A stretch of 64,000 nt of DNA, taken from positions 612,501 to 676,500 of the forward strand of contig JARHVA010004906.1 in the NCBI GenBank assembly GCA_037957365.1, read 5' to 3'. The notes under the pieces are model-generated. The model ran no database searches, was not told the DNA's origin, and was given only the letters and a program-made list of their open reading frames with translations. The translations under genes were made by a program, and so were the position numbers. The stretch is from Torreya grandis (Eukaryota; Streptophyta; Pinopsida; Cupressales; Taxaceae). Shown piece after piece: positions 46,385 to 59,996 of this stretch (positions are counted from its first letter, which is position 1; each line of letters starts with the position of its first letter).

Positions 46385-47655
46385 ATCTTAGAAGAGAAGG
46401 ATAATGTTGTAGTGGTTAAGCATGTTGATTTTCTTAATTCTAAGAATAAGAAAAAGAATTAAAAGTATTAGATGACCAAGGAAGAGAACGAATATGAGGA
46501 GTTATGGACAACTCCTAGTTTCACATTATTCTGGGACATTGTGAAGTAGGGTGTCTATATTTATGATTCTTCAGAGACTCCTTTCAATGGAGAAGAAAGT
46601 GTTGTGTATGTAGTTTCTATAGGGTCAAAATGGTTGTCTACAGGTGTGCAAAAAAATTTAGAGGAGGGTGTTGACCAAAAAGAAGTTTGTTGACCTTGTT
46701 TGTTTTGAGATTCTAGGGTTTTGGGCTCTACTAGAAAAGTGAGTTGCCTTATGAATTAAGATATAAGGATTCTTAATAATTTGAATGGGTCAAATGGTTT
46801 TTCAAATTAAGCTTCACAAAGATATAAATGTTTGTACATATTTCAAATTATTCAAGTTTTTATCAAAATGGAGGCCTAATTAACTAGTAGGTTTGTGAAG
46901 GAAGTATGTTTAAAAGGATGAGATAGGTGATGAAAGTTGGTATTCTTGAGGAGTAATATGAGAGTGCTCTATATATTAAGTTTTAGGTATTGAAGTTGTG
47001 TCTAAAGAAAGTTGTGGGCTCTGCAAGTTTTAGATAGGGCTACAAGGAGACTAGACAGGCCTAGTGTGAAGATTTGATGTTTTTTAGTCATTTTCTCCAA
47101 AATAATAATGTATGGTTGTTCTCATATAAGTTTTTTGTTTGTTTTTGAACATCTTTCATGTTTTGATTATGGCTTGAAAACATCTATTAGTGATCATGGG
47201 ATTGGCTTGTGAGAGAAAATTTGAAGGCAAGTGTGAAGGTTTTTCATGATATGTGAAGATATGAAGATACTCAAAAGGTATAATGTCTCAGAGATATTAA
47301 GGAGAGTCCCTCTAAGATGTTTCTTGATATGTTTCATTATATTTTAGTACTTTTGTGTATTCTTTCTTCATTGGTTGTAGTGCTTGGCTGAAGAGAGTGT
47401 TGGCATGTGGCAAGAGAAAATTGAAAAGGCAAAGAAAAGGTAGGCTCAAAGTAAGGGGGAGTTTGTATCATCTTTCTAAGGTGGCCCTCTTTTATTGATG
47501 GTATTTTTAGGTCCTCAATATTAGTTGGTGCCCACTTTTTCATTGTGTTAAAGGGGGGAAAAGTTCCTATTGTTGGAGTGCTTGAAGAGAGAGAAGGAAG
47601 GTGATCTATATATTGATATATGATTATTATTGACATCAATGACAAAGGGGGAGAT
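46385..47655 (+). other. copia interior downstream of Gag, no pol
   Basis: A short readable piece (IYDSSETPFNGEESVVYVV near 46560-46620, then GSKWLSTGVQKNL) follows in a Gag-like frame, then non-coding sequence up to the purine tract at 47644. No YVDD, DD-E integrase or RNase H motif is seen in about 1.2 kb, too short for a copia pol (normally about 3.5 kb). Confidence 0.65.
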
Positions 47656-50555
47656 TGTTAGAGAGTTATAAATTATGTCATGGTGATGTCATGGAGGTTT
47701 TCAGGTGAGTGGATGAAGTGCCTTGATAGTCCAAGTGATAATGACAAAGTGTGCAATGTACTTGTCGTAGTATGCTTGAAGGTGGCTTGGTTGATATTTA
47801 GTTTTGGCATGGTTAGAGATGTTTAGGGATGAGTATGGTGATTTGAGTATGTGCAAGGGGTCCTATCAGAGGTCAAGGATGATTGGAGTGCTTATGTGCA
47901 TGAATGGAACTAATCTAGCTTTTCATTATGTTCATCTAGGCATAATTGGCTCTGTGATAATAAAAATCTGAGGCATTGTAATTTCATTATATCTCACACA
48001 TATGAGGGTTCCAAGATTATATTGATATATGGTTGGATTATCTTATGTGAGGATATCATACGGTCCAAATTTTAGATCATGTGATTTAATACATTAAAAT
48101 ATATGTGGGTGCAAAGTTGGTCCCTCATACAGAAGTGCACTAAGTTTCAACACTTAGCCAAATTTGTAAAGAATATCTAATGGTCCACATTGAAGATCAA
48201 TAGACCAAAATGAATCTGAGCTCAACTATGTTATTTTTCTAAGTTTAAGAAAGAGCTGAGTAAGTAGTTTGATGATGGCATATCTTGCACACACAAAGGT
48301 TTCAGGAGGAAATGGTCATGTGGGTTTGTTTAGTATTATTCCAAGTTTCTATAATTCAAATTTGAGAACATGTGATTGAGTGAAATGAGAGATATAACTA
48401 TGCAAATTTGGCCTTCTAATAGACTAAAATGGTTCCCATACTTAGTCATTTTTGCATAAAGATCAAGATCAAATGGAGATCTAACGGTTCACGGGTGTTC
48501 ATATAATAGAGATCAATGGTGCACATTGAGTCAAAGAGCTAAAAGTGTTCAATGGTTTACAAAGGTTAATACTGATCTATTTTGAAGAGATCGACATAGT
48601 GTGTTTATTACAAAGTGTCAAGAAGCAGCGAGATGATGACAAGTCCTCAATGTTTAATAGTAAAATAACTTAAAAGGCATGTGAGGGTGATAAGTGTCAT
48701 GATCATGGGGGTTATGAGAAATATTTAATTGTGAGTTATATAAGATAAATACTGAGCTAATACATAGAGATCAATGGTGTGTATGTGTTCAAGATTATCA
48801 GATTGCACAAGATGAGGTCAAGAGTTTGAAGTTTAACATTTGGGTAGTGGTGCACTATGAATTAAAGTTTAAAGAAGATAAAAAATGTGTATTTAATATA
48901 ATATTCAAGGGCATGAGATTAATTTTAAGTGACCAAAATTTAACTGTGATCATTTGAATTCAAATATTTGAATTTAACAAAGGAAAGACCAGTGTCTAGT
49001 TTTTAAACCATATCTTTTGATACAAGTAGAATTTGTTTATGATGTAAAAATAAAATTTGTACAATACTCTAAGGTGCATATGTAAATATATATTTAAATA
49101 TTTTAAATTTTGTACAATCAAAGTTATGAAAGTTCAAGGTTGACTATGTTTTAGTGTTTTCTCTGGAAGTAACCCAAGAAGGGTAATTGAGTTGTGTTTG
49201 TTCATATATCAATGTTTAAAGGTGAGATAGCTATTATAGTATGTTTTAGACTCCATGAGGACCATCTATGTGCATTATTAAGGTATGACTAATTATATGT
49301 AGTATGATCAAAGGGTTAAAAGTTGACAATATTTTTGTTCATAATGATTGTGTGTATTAAAAGTTATTTGAGCTGATTGAGTGTTAATAGAAGGGTGTTG
49401 TGATAGATATGGACACTTAAGAAGAACTTATAGATCATTTGGAATGGGTCCATGTAATTTTAAAGTGTTCTTATGTTCTTATTTTTCTCTACGAAGTATC
49501 AAAGAGGTGAATGGGTCTCCACAGGTCCTAAAAAGTGACTTAGGCTTATTTGAAAGAGAGTTGTGCTTAAGTGTGACCCATGTTAGTTGAATTAAGGGTG
49601 AAGGCATGTATTATGGCCAATAAGTAAATATTGTGGACTTGATAATTAATGAAGGCTCTATAAAAGTTAAAATCAAAGATGGTGATTTTTAGACTTTGAT
49701 AAGACAGGTATGAGAGACTTGTGAGTAGGTGCTTGAAGTGGAGGCTTGTGTAGACTGGTAGAGTATGTGTTAAGAGTGTAATAGATACCTATTGGATTAG
49801 AGTGAAGAAGATACATGTGTGGGAAAATAATGTGTTGAAGAGCGTATAAGATAGAGGAAAGACACAGGTCAGAGTGAGGATTGTGTGTATGATCATTTGA
49901 TCATATTATTGGTATCATGACAGAACTATTCTAGGTTGATGAGAATGAGAAGTGTGAAGTGATCTAGAAGATGATTTTTAGATGCATTTTGAGTGTGTGA
50001 ATATGTGAAATAGGTTTTGTTATCAGAGGTTCATCATTAGGTGTTAAATACATCAGTTCAAAGGTGGAGGTGTTCATTTCATAGGAGGTCGAAAGGACTT
50101 GATCTTCCTTAGGGGCAGGTGCTCCTTGTGAAAAAGGTGTTTCACTAAAAGCCTTAGGTTAAAAGGACTTGAACAAGGTTGATGATCAAAAGGAATTGAG
50201 CAAAAGGTGTTTAGAAGGACTGGATCATCTTAGGGGTAGGTGCTCCTTGTGAAATTGATATTTCACTAAATCCTAGTCAGAAGGACTTGATCAGTCTCTT
50301 GTTTGTAATCTCTTATAGGACAAGTAATCCATGTGATGAAGGCTTGAGAGTGGGTTATATTCCCCATGAGGGTTTCCCATAAGAACTATGTGTTTTTTTT
50401 TTGATCTTGTGTATGAATTTAATGAATGAGCTCTCTTGTTAATGTTGCTTGACTAAGTTGATATATGATGATTGTTTAATAATTTGAAAGGATTGGAATT
50501 GAAATTGAAATATCTGGGCTCATTAATTCACCCCTTGATGATTTTACCTCTAACA
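47656..50555 (+). repeat. 3' LTR of the copia-type element
   Basis: It begins TGTTAGAGAG immediately after the purine tract and ends near CCTCTAACA. It is about 160 bp longer than the 5' LTR through a block at roughly 49360-49525 that lies between GATTGTGTGT and GTCCTAAAAAGTGACTTAGG. Confidence 0.88.
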
Positions 50556-53480
50556 TAATTCATCATGAAGATCATATTAATAACTAAATAATAGTATAAT
50601 GATACTTTAATCCAGACACCTCATATAAATAATGATAGTGATATGAGTATCATAGTGCAGTCTATGAAATAGTTCACCTATTTAGACTAAATATATAGTG
50701 CACAATATATTTATTAATAGTTGATACATCAAATATAGTTATTTAGTAATGAATTTAGTAGAATAATATATTTGATGTGTTATTTAACTAAATATTATCA
50801 TAAAACATTGCTAAATATATTTAGAAGATAACTAAATCACCTCAACATAAATATTATCAACCCAAATAATGTTCTAAACCGATCCTCAAAAGGCCGATGT
50901 TGTGGGTGAGATTATGAAAATTTTCAAGATGGACACACACCCTTAAAAACAAAAAGTGAAGACTTTTGGGGCAGTCGAATGTGGATTCTTCATTCTAAAT
51001 TTGTTTATTATGAGATGAACATCATGCAATACTATTCAGACTGAGTACACTAGATGTTCCATGTTCCACTCGGACGGTAAACAACTCAATATTGGTCATA
51101 CCATAATTTTAAATCACAAGATCAACTAATCTACTAGTGGCAAATTTAGTGACTCAATAATATCTTATAATAAATTATTGTTCATTAAGGCTCATGGCTC
51201 AAACCTTACCTTACATAAATTTGAAGGTAATATTACAGAATGAAGATATTATTACAGAACATTATATGATTATTGTCATTATGAATTATTATTTGAGTTT
51301 TAAAAAATAATGACTAATTTTAAAACACTCTTCTATAATCCATATCTAATTAGATACTTATTATAATTATTTATATTCCTGTTTGAGTTGGAGCTGCACA
51401 TAGTATACATAGGAATAATCAAATACATACACCTATATAAAATGTTAATGTAACATCAGTGTAAGTATTTAGGCACAAAGATAGAAATAGAAATTTGGTG
51501 TCGATGATATGAATTATGGCACAAATGAAGGATGGATCGTGTAGATGTTTTTTGGAGAGATAGGTGCTTGAGTGATGGTCACAAGCACTGAAGATTGGCC
51601 ACAAAGGTTGAAGTTATGACTACCACATTTTTTACCTTATTTGGAATGGTTGGAATGATTCTTTAAGTGTGATATATGGCATGGAATTCTATAAATGAAT
51701 TTCCTTTAGTGGTGAAATTTGTTCAAATATGACTTGTCTAGGTAGGAGTAAATCGCCACTCATTATATAGGGTATGCAACTATATAACATGGGATATGCG
51801 AGAATAGAACACGTCATTCTAATTTCTTAGATTATATATATAATATAACACATTATCCTATATTTAATCAGAGGAAATTCTCAGAAAATAGACCTCACTA
51901 TAAATTTCTACAAATAAAGAATATAAGTCACTATATATAATTTGCTACTTATCTAAGGATATCATTCACTGAATATATAACTTGATATATGGCTTCATGA
52001 TATATCTAAGATGTAATTCACTATTTTCAAAATCACATAGTATATATTTAAACTAGTTCATTATGTATATTACATCATATTAATCACAAATAACACATTT
52101 CACATCCCATATCTAAATAGAAGTATGTAATTTGCTATAACTTTATACATAGAATTTTGACAATCTCACACAAAATTTAACTTTACCTACCTAGCCAAAA
52201 CCATCTAGCATCATCCTTAATTTATCCTCTTCTCATTCTTCTCCACTCTGGTTCTTTTCTTTATCCAATTTTCACCTCTCTTTATGCTACGTTTCCCCCA
52301 TTTATTCTCTGTAATCCCTTTTTTATTATTTTTCTTTTTTTTCTATTGTATGGATATGGCGCTTTATTTAAAGTTATCTTTCTTTCGTTTATTCAAAGAT
52401 TTTTTTTATTTTTATTTTTTCTCTTTTTTTTCCCTAAATATATAGTTTCCAATTATTTTTTTGGTATTTATATATTTTTCCAAATATAAAATACAATTAT
52501 TTTATTTACTTTATTTCCTTTATGAGGCTTTGTATTTTTTTTTTTTTTATAATTACTTAATAATATATAATCAATAGTAATCATAATGACCTACTTAGCA
52601 ATATAGATAACAAAAACTCAATAACATTCTTTTATCCAAAAATGGTAAATCACATTACGTAGACTATCTATGTCTTCTCAACAGTAATTGGCATTTATGA
52701 AGTATCATAAAAAATAGCTAGTTTATGTTCCAAACATACCAAAGTCATGAGAGTTAGTTTGCATACATGCTCACGCAATTTTAAATTTTTTAAAATATGA
52801 ACATATTATCACAATGTAAACATAATCACACAATTTTAATTTCATATAAGCATTAAACTGCGCTAACACATAGCTAGTATGAACAAATAATTATCTAAAT
52901 GCAATAATCATTAAAAATGTATTAACACTAACCATTCAAACTATGCATTTAATGAGTGATATTTAACATGGTGTGTGTAGGGTTGTAGTCATTTCTCTGT
53001 CATCTCCAAATACCTTCATCTACGTTACCCTCTTCAATGATTCTCTCCCTCCATCATGTTCTGAGAGATGAATCTCTCCTGCGTCTAACTCACAATAAGT
53101 AGGTAGTTAATTAATAACATCATGACATATATATCATAAAATGCTACTAAATAACAATTCAATATGAACACAATGTAAAGAATATTTAATACAACTAACT
53201 CATAACAATGTCATCATGAAATCAAAATAATAGTCAACTATCTCATAACAACATATAACTCATAGCTTAGTTAATAATAACCCAAATCAAATTATCAACT
53301 ATAAAAAATCTATGGATAATCAAGTAAATTTTCTTAACGAATAATCAGAATGTAAAATCCTATCCTTTAAAGCTGGTCATCATCCCAATGACACTTATTC
53401 AAACATAAATTTTTAATTAACAATATTATTTAATAGAAAAATATCATAGTATGAAGTATCAAATCAAGAAAATAAATGTG
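50556..53480. other. very AT-rich sequence, nothing recognised
   Basis: No coding, RNA gene or LTR pair identified. It includes pyrimidine-rich low-complexity sequence at 52290-52550 with long T runs. Confidence 0.4.
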
Positions 53481-53489
53481 AAAATTGCC

Positions 53490-54000
53490 CATAAAATTCA
53501 TCAGTCTCCCAAATAACCTTATCCTTAGAACATTGGTCCCACATCACTTTGCAATCTGACATATCCCTATTATGCAAATAAAGTTTGTGGGTGTCAATTA
53601 GTTTGAATTGGTTCTACTATGACTACCCTAGGGTGTAGAACATGTAAAGTATTTTAATTCAACACATGTGAAGGGTCATCTATATACTTTTCAAGATAAG
53701 AAATATGTAAGACATTATGAAATAGAGCTAGGACTAGTGGAATTTCAAACTTATACATTAAAATATTGACCACTTCTAACACCTCAAAGGGTCCCACATA
53801 TCTCGTTGATAAGTTTGATGACTTATTGAATTTAATTTTGATCCAAGGTACATGAAATCATTATAAAAACCAAAAAAAATGGCTAGATAGAGTTCCACAA
53901 ATCTTCCTAACCCCTCTGCACATCTTTTTAATCTAGAAAGTGTTTTTCTCATTTTAGAAAACCTGACAAGAATGATGTGTATAAGTCAATACCATCGCTA
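53490..54000 (-). pseudogene. Ty3/gypsy integrase C-terminal remnant
   Basis: Minus-strand reading gives LSTRYVGPFEVLEVVN (53815-53765), an ALFHNVLHISYLEKYIDDPS segment (53730-53670) and VLHPR. These match the conserved KLSPRYVGPFE...HNVFHVS-LRKYI-DP block at the C-terminus of plant Ty3/gypsy integrases. A KVIWETDEF piece near 53500 resembles the chromodomain-like W-x-ATWE tail. Upstream (53990-53820) the frame is degenerate. The rest of pol is absent. Confidence 0.7.
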
Positions 54001-56225
54001 CTCTGCATAGCTCTTAATAAATATGACATGCCATTACTATCTCTACTCTATATATCTCTTGACAAGTATGAAAATGATTAGGAATTAGAAATTACATATT
54101 TTTAATGTATACAAAATTAAGGAATAAACATTTCTCATCATACATGTGTATGACCATACAACTGAATTTGATAAGTCCTTGTCAAATCCTGGATTTGACA
54201 AGCTCCCCTTGTCAGATCCAAACTCAATAACTACTGAGTCAATGTGAAACTAACTAAGATCCACTCCCATCTCTTAGTACTCATGTTCCTAATTCACCAC
54301 TCATCCCTTAGGTGTCTACGACTTAATGATCTATAAAATGTGCACATGGTTCAATAAATCACAAATCTATACTAACAAATCCTAGAGTGAAATGATATAC
54401 ACTAAATAATCTAAGATATATCAATATCCATCACAATAAAAATCATACAAATATTTCATAATTACATTAAGTTTCCATTATCCAAATATAACTAGTATCA
54501 AATTTCACAGCTTAACCTATTTCTGTTATATTCATAGTTAAGAGAAAATAATGTTAAAATTAACATAAAAAATAAAGACCAAGGATCACACTATCCTTTC
54601 AAACTTATAAAGAGAACAAGTGAGACGATGCCTCCTTACTTGCTTGTCTAGTTACACAACAATTTATAAGCTTATCTCAACCCCTTAGACTAACATGATG
54701 TTCCACACATATTATTCCATACTCGCTCTTAGAGAAACGTACATAAATGACTCATAAAAACAACATGTTTTAAGAAAGATGAGAATAATACCAATCTAAT
54801 CAAGGGTGAATAATAACATGATTATAATCAACTTATAAATATTAATCTAGAACCAATATAAATTTTAAGTTCACCACTCCATGTGGTCAAAGTCTACAAG
54901 TTTAGATAAAATAACACTAGAAAGTGTGACTCTAAAAAGCCACAAGTGGAAAGTAGTGAACTATATCTCAACAATAAAACTCTTAAATACGCTCACACGG
55001 TATGAAGAAAACATCGCAACCCAAGTTGCCAAAATTTCTACACACTTACCAAACCTGTAAGTGTAGTATCACAGCTTTTTTCCACAATCGGAAGGAAATA
55101 TATTAACCACATATATGCATCAATCCATTCCATTCCTACATCTTCTCTATCAATAAGAATTAGAAGACACTATCTCATAAACTCTAGGGAATATTTCCAA
55201 AATAGTATTTTACAAACAAGTTTTCCAATTAAGGGTACACTTATTCCACATCATAAAAATATGAATCCACTTAGTGGGCTTATAATGATTTCAAAGGAGG
55301 GTGAGAGAGTAACAACTCAACTCTATACTAGCTATGAGAGATGACACCTCTTCCCAATCCACATAAAAATATGGGGTGACAATCCATAAGAAAACCCCTA
55401 ACACATAGGAATCCTCAACAAAGATAACTACACTCCACTACAAGTAGAATTCCCATCGCATTAGGTGGTGCCAATCCATAAATGGTCTCTTAGGATTCCC
55501 TTCCCTAAGATTAATTTACATAAGACACAAAACTCTATCTACAATGTACATACTCTTAAGTGTGAAGCATCCCATGCTTTTAAACTCTCTTGATACAAAA
55601 TACAAGTGATGGAGGTGACTTGATTAACAAGTAAGGATGTAATCATTCTTGAGGTGTTTGATCTAAGTAATCAAAAATATTGTAGGAATATCTTGTTCAT
55701 GACTCATGAACTATGCTGCACACTAACCTACCCAAACATCATATACAACCAATACCATTAAGACACTCAATAAATCAACCTTTTAACAAATCTAAGAGGG
55801 TACGAGTGCTCATAAAGGTACACACTCAATGTACCACACAACATTTTATCTATATAGGTAAACATAATTCCAAGAATCATGGATGTCTATTACTTACAAT
55901 AGTCATCAAGACATACAAGAGGATCTATTAAATCTCATAACTCCCATCATGGTCTAGCATGCTTCTAAACTGAGGCACTACAAGTCCAAAATACACTTCA
56001 CCTAACTAGTACATTACTACATGCCACAAGGTTCTCCATACGTGGGTACAACCTATGATGTCACATCCTAAGGGTTTTATTACTCAATGGGATGTTCTGT
56101 ATGTACATTCTAATGTAATTCCTCTTCATGGCCATGAACTCCCAATTCTAGGACTGAAATTTGATCTCTAGTTTCATTTATGGTTATAAAATCTGATCTA
56201 ACTTTGTTGTTTGCTTAGCAGTAAA
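54001..56225. other. AT-rich sequence, no gene recognised
   Basis: It holds LTR-like phrases such as GGGGTGACAATCCATAAG near 55375, but I could not find a second copy to prove an LTR. A 25-bp palindrome lies at 54178-54202. The 72-codon plus frame at 55713-55931 has no recognisable domain. Confidence 0.4.
54178..54202. repeat. 25-bp palindrome
   Basis: CTTGTCAAATCC, one base, then its exact reverse complement GGATTTGACAAG. A third, slightly changed arm (CTTGTCAGATCC) follows six bases later. Confidence 0.85.
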
Positions 56226-56408
56226 TCAATTAGGATCAAATGGAGGGTTATTGTCATTAACATTTGAAGGACCCTCTCTGGATACTCTAGCTTTCACCAT
56301 TCTCCTTTTTGGTACCAAGAAGGATACAAAAATGCTAGTGGATTCATTAGGTCCTAGATTTTGAACTGTAGTTATGATACCATATGTAACATCACTACTG
56401 GGATCCAC
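56226..56408 (-). pseudogene. short orphan reading frame, possibly retroelement-derived
   Basis: A 60-codon minus-strand frame begins MDPSSDVTYGI and includes a basic PKRRMVKARVSREG stretch and a NVNDNNPPFDPN end. Its Arg-rich and Asn/Pro-rich composition recalls the start of gypsy Gags, and the strand agrees with the integrase remnant at 53.5 kb, but I do not recognise a domain. Confidence 0.25.
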
Positions 56409-59240
56409 TTAGAAATACATGATTTTTTAATTTATTTTAACAATGTATTCTTTTATCATACTTCACCATGAGAATATAATTAGTGAACTAGATAAAACAT
56501 GCTAAATAAGCTAACTTTAAAATAATCATGTGACATTTATCCATCACTAATCACTATCATCATATGAAACACATCATAACTGAATATGGAAATTAATTAT
56601 AGATATCCAGCCACAACTAGTGCAAACATACAACCATTGTTGTCAATGTACAATAAGTAAATAATTACATCTCATTAGAGATAATATTTTAATAATAATA
56701 AATACAATATACGATACAAGATATAAAGATTCATAGAGCATGAGTTCTCCAAACTCTAATAGCTATGGCAATCTCAAGTGTCATCTTTAAATAAGTACTA
56801 TTGTGGGGAAGGAGAACATCATCCGAGTGTTTTTTCACACCAACCACAAACCATTGATCTTGCATATAATATCCTATCAGGGATGGCCCTCCCTTTATGG
56901 ATGTGTAGATAATGATCGTGCAAGAATCTAGAGAGACAAGCTATTACCCGTGTGTTGTATGATTTCTAAGACCATGTAGTGTACTATAAATAAATTTGTT
57001 ATAACATATCACAAAAATATGTAAATCATACACAAACTAACATTAATTTGACCAAAAAATTTAATATTCATTGATCTCTAAGAATCAGTCAATTTCATAC
57101 ACACCACTTGATCAGATTACCTTCATCTAAAAATGGTGTTGCTAGTAAGCTAGTGAAGTTCGTCTCACTACTTATTTAGTACCAACAATGCAAAATTTGA
57201 TTAATATAAATATAACCAATATATTTATACAAATTAATTCTTACTAGCAGTCATAAAACATGCTAAACACAAGAATAATCAAAATGTATACATTTAATCT
57301 ATCAAATGTATGAATGAATCACCAATATTTTATTCACTAATAATAATAAATAAATAAGTATAATTTATACCAACTGGGTATAATCCATGTTTAGATTGCA
57401 TAATCTAATTTCCATAAGTAAATTAAATACATAGTATATTGTATGTTAAGCAATAATATCATAGTCCAACATTTTCGTGTATACACTACTCAATTACAAC
57501 CAACCAACCATAATTAAAAAAGTCATAATTATCATGAAAACATAATCTTTCATTTAACAATTTGTTATATTTAGGAGGCTATATGCATATATAATTAGTT
57601 TTCATTCATAAGAATCCATGTATTAGTCTTTACTAATCAAAGAACCATAATTTATAGGCATACATTATGATGCACTATTATCTACTATAAATGTATAAAC
57701 ACTTATACATATTAATTTACTCGCAATATGTACCACACACAAGTTTACCAATGTGAGCGGGTTTAGGGTTACCTTCAAATTTTTTGAAACTTTTGAATCT
57801 AAGTTAAGACCTGACTCTGGTTTTTGCACCTAACTCTAGTCACCACATAATGTTCTTGGGTATTTAACACGTCCTCAACATGACCACCTTACCTTCAAAC
57901 AGACTTTTCTTCCCCTTGCTTGTTGGTTTTCACTCACCCTCAGATATGTAGATTCTGTGCAACCTCAGTGAAATAACTTTAACAAATAGAGGAATAGATT
58001 GCAAGAAATAAATCTAAATATGCAAATAGGGATAGAACATCAAAGTTTGCTGAAGAAAAATATCATTAATTACAAAAAATATTAAAAGACTTGCAGACAC
58101 AATTGCAATGCTATGCTCTTATCTAAAATTTGATTCCTTGTTATTTCAACCAACAATAATATATAGCCAAGTTCTTGGCACCGAAAGGAATCTAGACAGC
58201 TGATGACTTTGACATAAAGTAAGACTATACCTACTATAGATTGACAGGTTCACCTACCAAATATTTGTATGATATGAAATAATGTGCAGTGACAGGCACT
58301 AATTATAAAAGGTGTTGATGAATAGACTAAAGTGACTTTAATCATTGTGATACCCTATGGACCCATCTAAAAAGTGTCCATCATGAGCATCTTCATCATC
58401 ATCAACACATTCTTTGTATGAAGTGGGAAAGTGTTGTCAGTGGTACTAATATTATCTGACTGTCAGTTCAATTAGCATGTGTTCAGGATCCAATGTTGGA
58501 TCTGGGTTGGAGTCTGGTGAATCTCATATTGCCTTACAACTACTGTGCAACCGATCCCATTTAGTAAGATGAAATCTTATCACAAAGTAGTATGTCCAAA
58601 AAAAGTGTTGTGGCAAGAATGTGTCATAATTAGTTCTTGTGAAATAAATGTCATCCAATTCTTCATCATATCATTTAGATGGATTTCCTATCTTGGGTTA
58701 TGAATTATGTCATGAGATTTGATTTAAATAAAATATCAAGGACATCCATTGGCTTCTGGACTAGTTTCATTTAATTATTTCCAATGTGAATGCATCACAT
58801 GGGTTCAACTATATGTGTGCTACTCTGTCAGCATCTTCTGCCCAAGGTGGTGGAGGATGGAAAAATATTCCATTTACCATATGAAGAACATTATGCAAAT
58901 TATTCATAGAAACATCTCTCGAGGTTATTATAGAGTTCCATAGATGAGAAGAATCTAAGAGAGAGAAACTATCTAAATACACAAACATATTTAAAGAAAA
59001 TAAAGGCCCACTACTTCTTCCACATTAAAGTTTTAGGAGCGATTATCATTCACCTAGATGTTTAATTATGGGCCAAAGAACAAGCCTAAAAAATTGTCAT
59101 TCTATCAAATTCTTGGTCTTAGGATACCACTAAGAAACCATGATTATAGTCTGTTGTTAAGGACCTTATTTACCAAACAAGGTTCTATGGACCACTGGAG
59201 GTTAGACACGCGGGTCACGAACAACTTCTTCACATCCACT
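56409..59240. other. AT-rich sequence, nothing recognised
   Basis: No coherent coding on either strand. A less AT-rich part at 57750-57960 with GGGTTTAGGGTTACC gave no identification. Confidence 0.4.
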
Positions 59241-59249
59241 TCCCTCTAC

Positions 59250-59996
59250 TAGGTACTACAAAGTAACAAAATTTTCTTTCCCTAGGTGCAAAAATATAAT
59301 TAGTCAACATACCCATTCAATGCTAGAAGATTTTGCAATTATCTAATCATCCTGCTTATGTGTTGCAAGTGAACATACAACCTAAAAGACCTAAGACTTT
59401 GTTAATCTATTGTTAACATAGTAGGTGACTTTACTAGGCCTATCATGGTGACTCCATTCTATCTCATTTGCAAAATAACTTGGTACACGTTTAGGTTCAA
59501 ATCTTAAACTAATTAAAATATCTTGAAATAATTATGCATCATGGTCTTCACAAACCCAAAAAGTCAGGTTAACATAAATACAATTACCACTTAAAATCCA
59601 ATTGACTGACACAATTTTAAAATTGTAACAAAAATTATGTATAAGAATAAATCTTAAATAGTTAGCACTACGAACAACACAGTGAGTAAACTATCTAAAC
59701 AATATTAAACACCAAGGACTAATAACACTAGTAGACCTAAACAAAAAATCTACAACATTAACTAAACCACTACCTAAAATGTACTGTATAATACAAAATT
59801 CAAGATAATCTAGATTAAGATCTAGAATTCTCAACTCTTCAACCCAACTATTGAAATCAAACCTTTGGTAATCTCAGGCTACAATGATTTCCCAGAAGGG
59901 ATCCTAATATCCAAAATAGATAGACACATAATTTTGGTAATGTCCTCATAGGATTGGTCTGACCAATATTTCCTGAATATGGATAGGAAGATCATT
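59250..59996 (-). pseudogene. possible C-terminal extension of the pararetrovirus polyprotein
   Basis: After the stop that closes the RNase H frame (59997), the same minus-strand frame stays readable with a stop only every 20-70 codons: LPIHIQEILVRPIL, FDFNSWVEELRILDLNLDYL and EPKRVPSYFANEIEW. Random sequence this AT-rich would normally show stops far more often. It may be a C-terminal domain beyond RNase H, or another viral frame. I do not recognise it. Confidence 0.4.

Larger units (their letters stand above)
41224..50555 (+). mobile_element. copia-type element with giant LTRs and Gag only (TR-GAG-like)
   Basis: Two long direct repeats (41224-43966, 47656-50555) flank 3.7 kb. Just inside the left repeat is a tRNA-Met-type primer site, TGGTATCATATC (43969-43980), and just before the right one a purine tract, AAAGGGGGAGA (47644-47654). 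The interior encodes one long Gag with the layout of plant SIRE/Maximus copia elements: DUF4219-like N-terminus, zinc knuckle, coiled coil and further knuckles. I find no integrase, RT or RNase H. LTR-flanked elements with only Gag are known in plants as TR-GAG. Total 9.3 kb. Confidence 0.85.
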
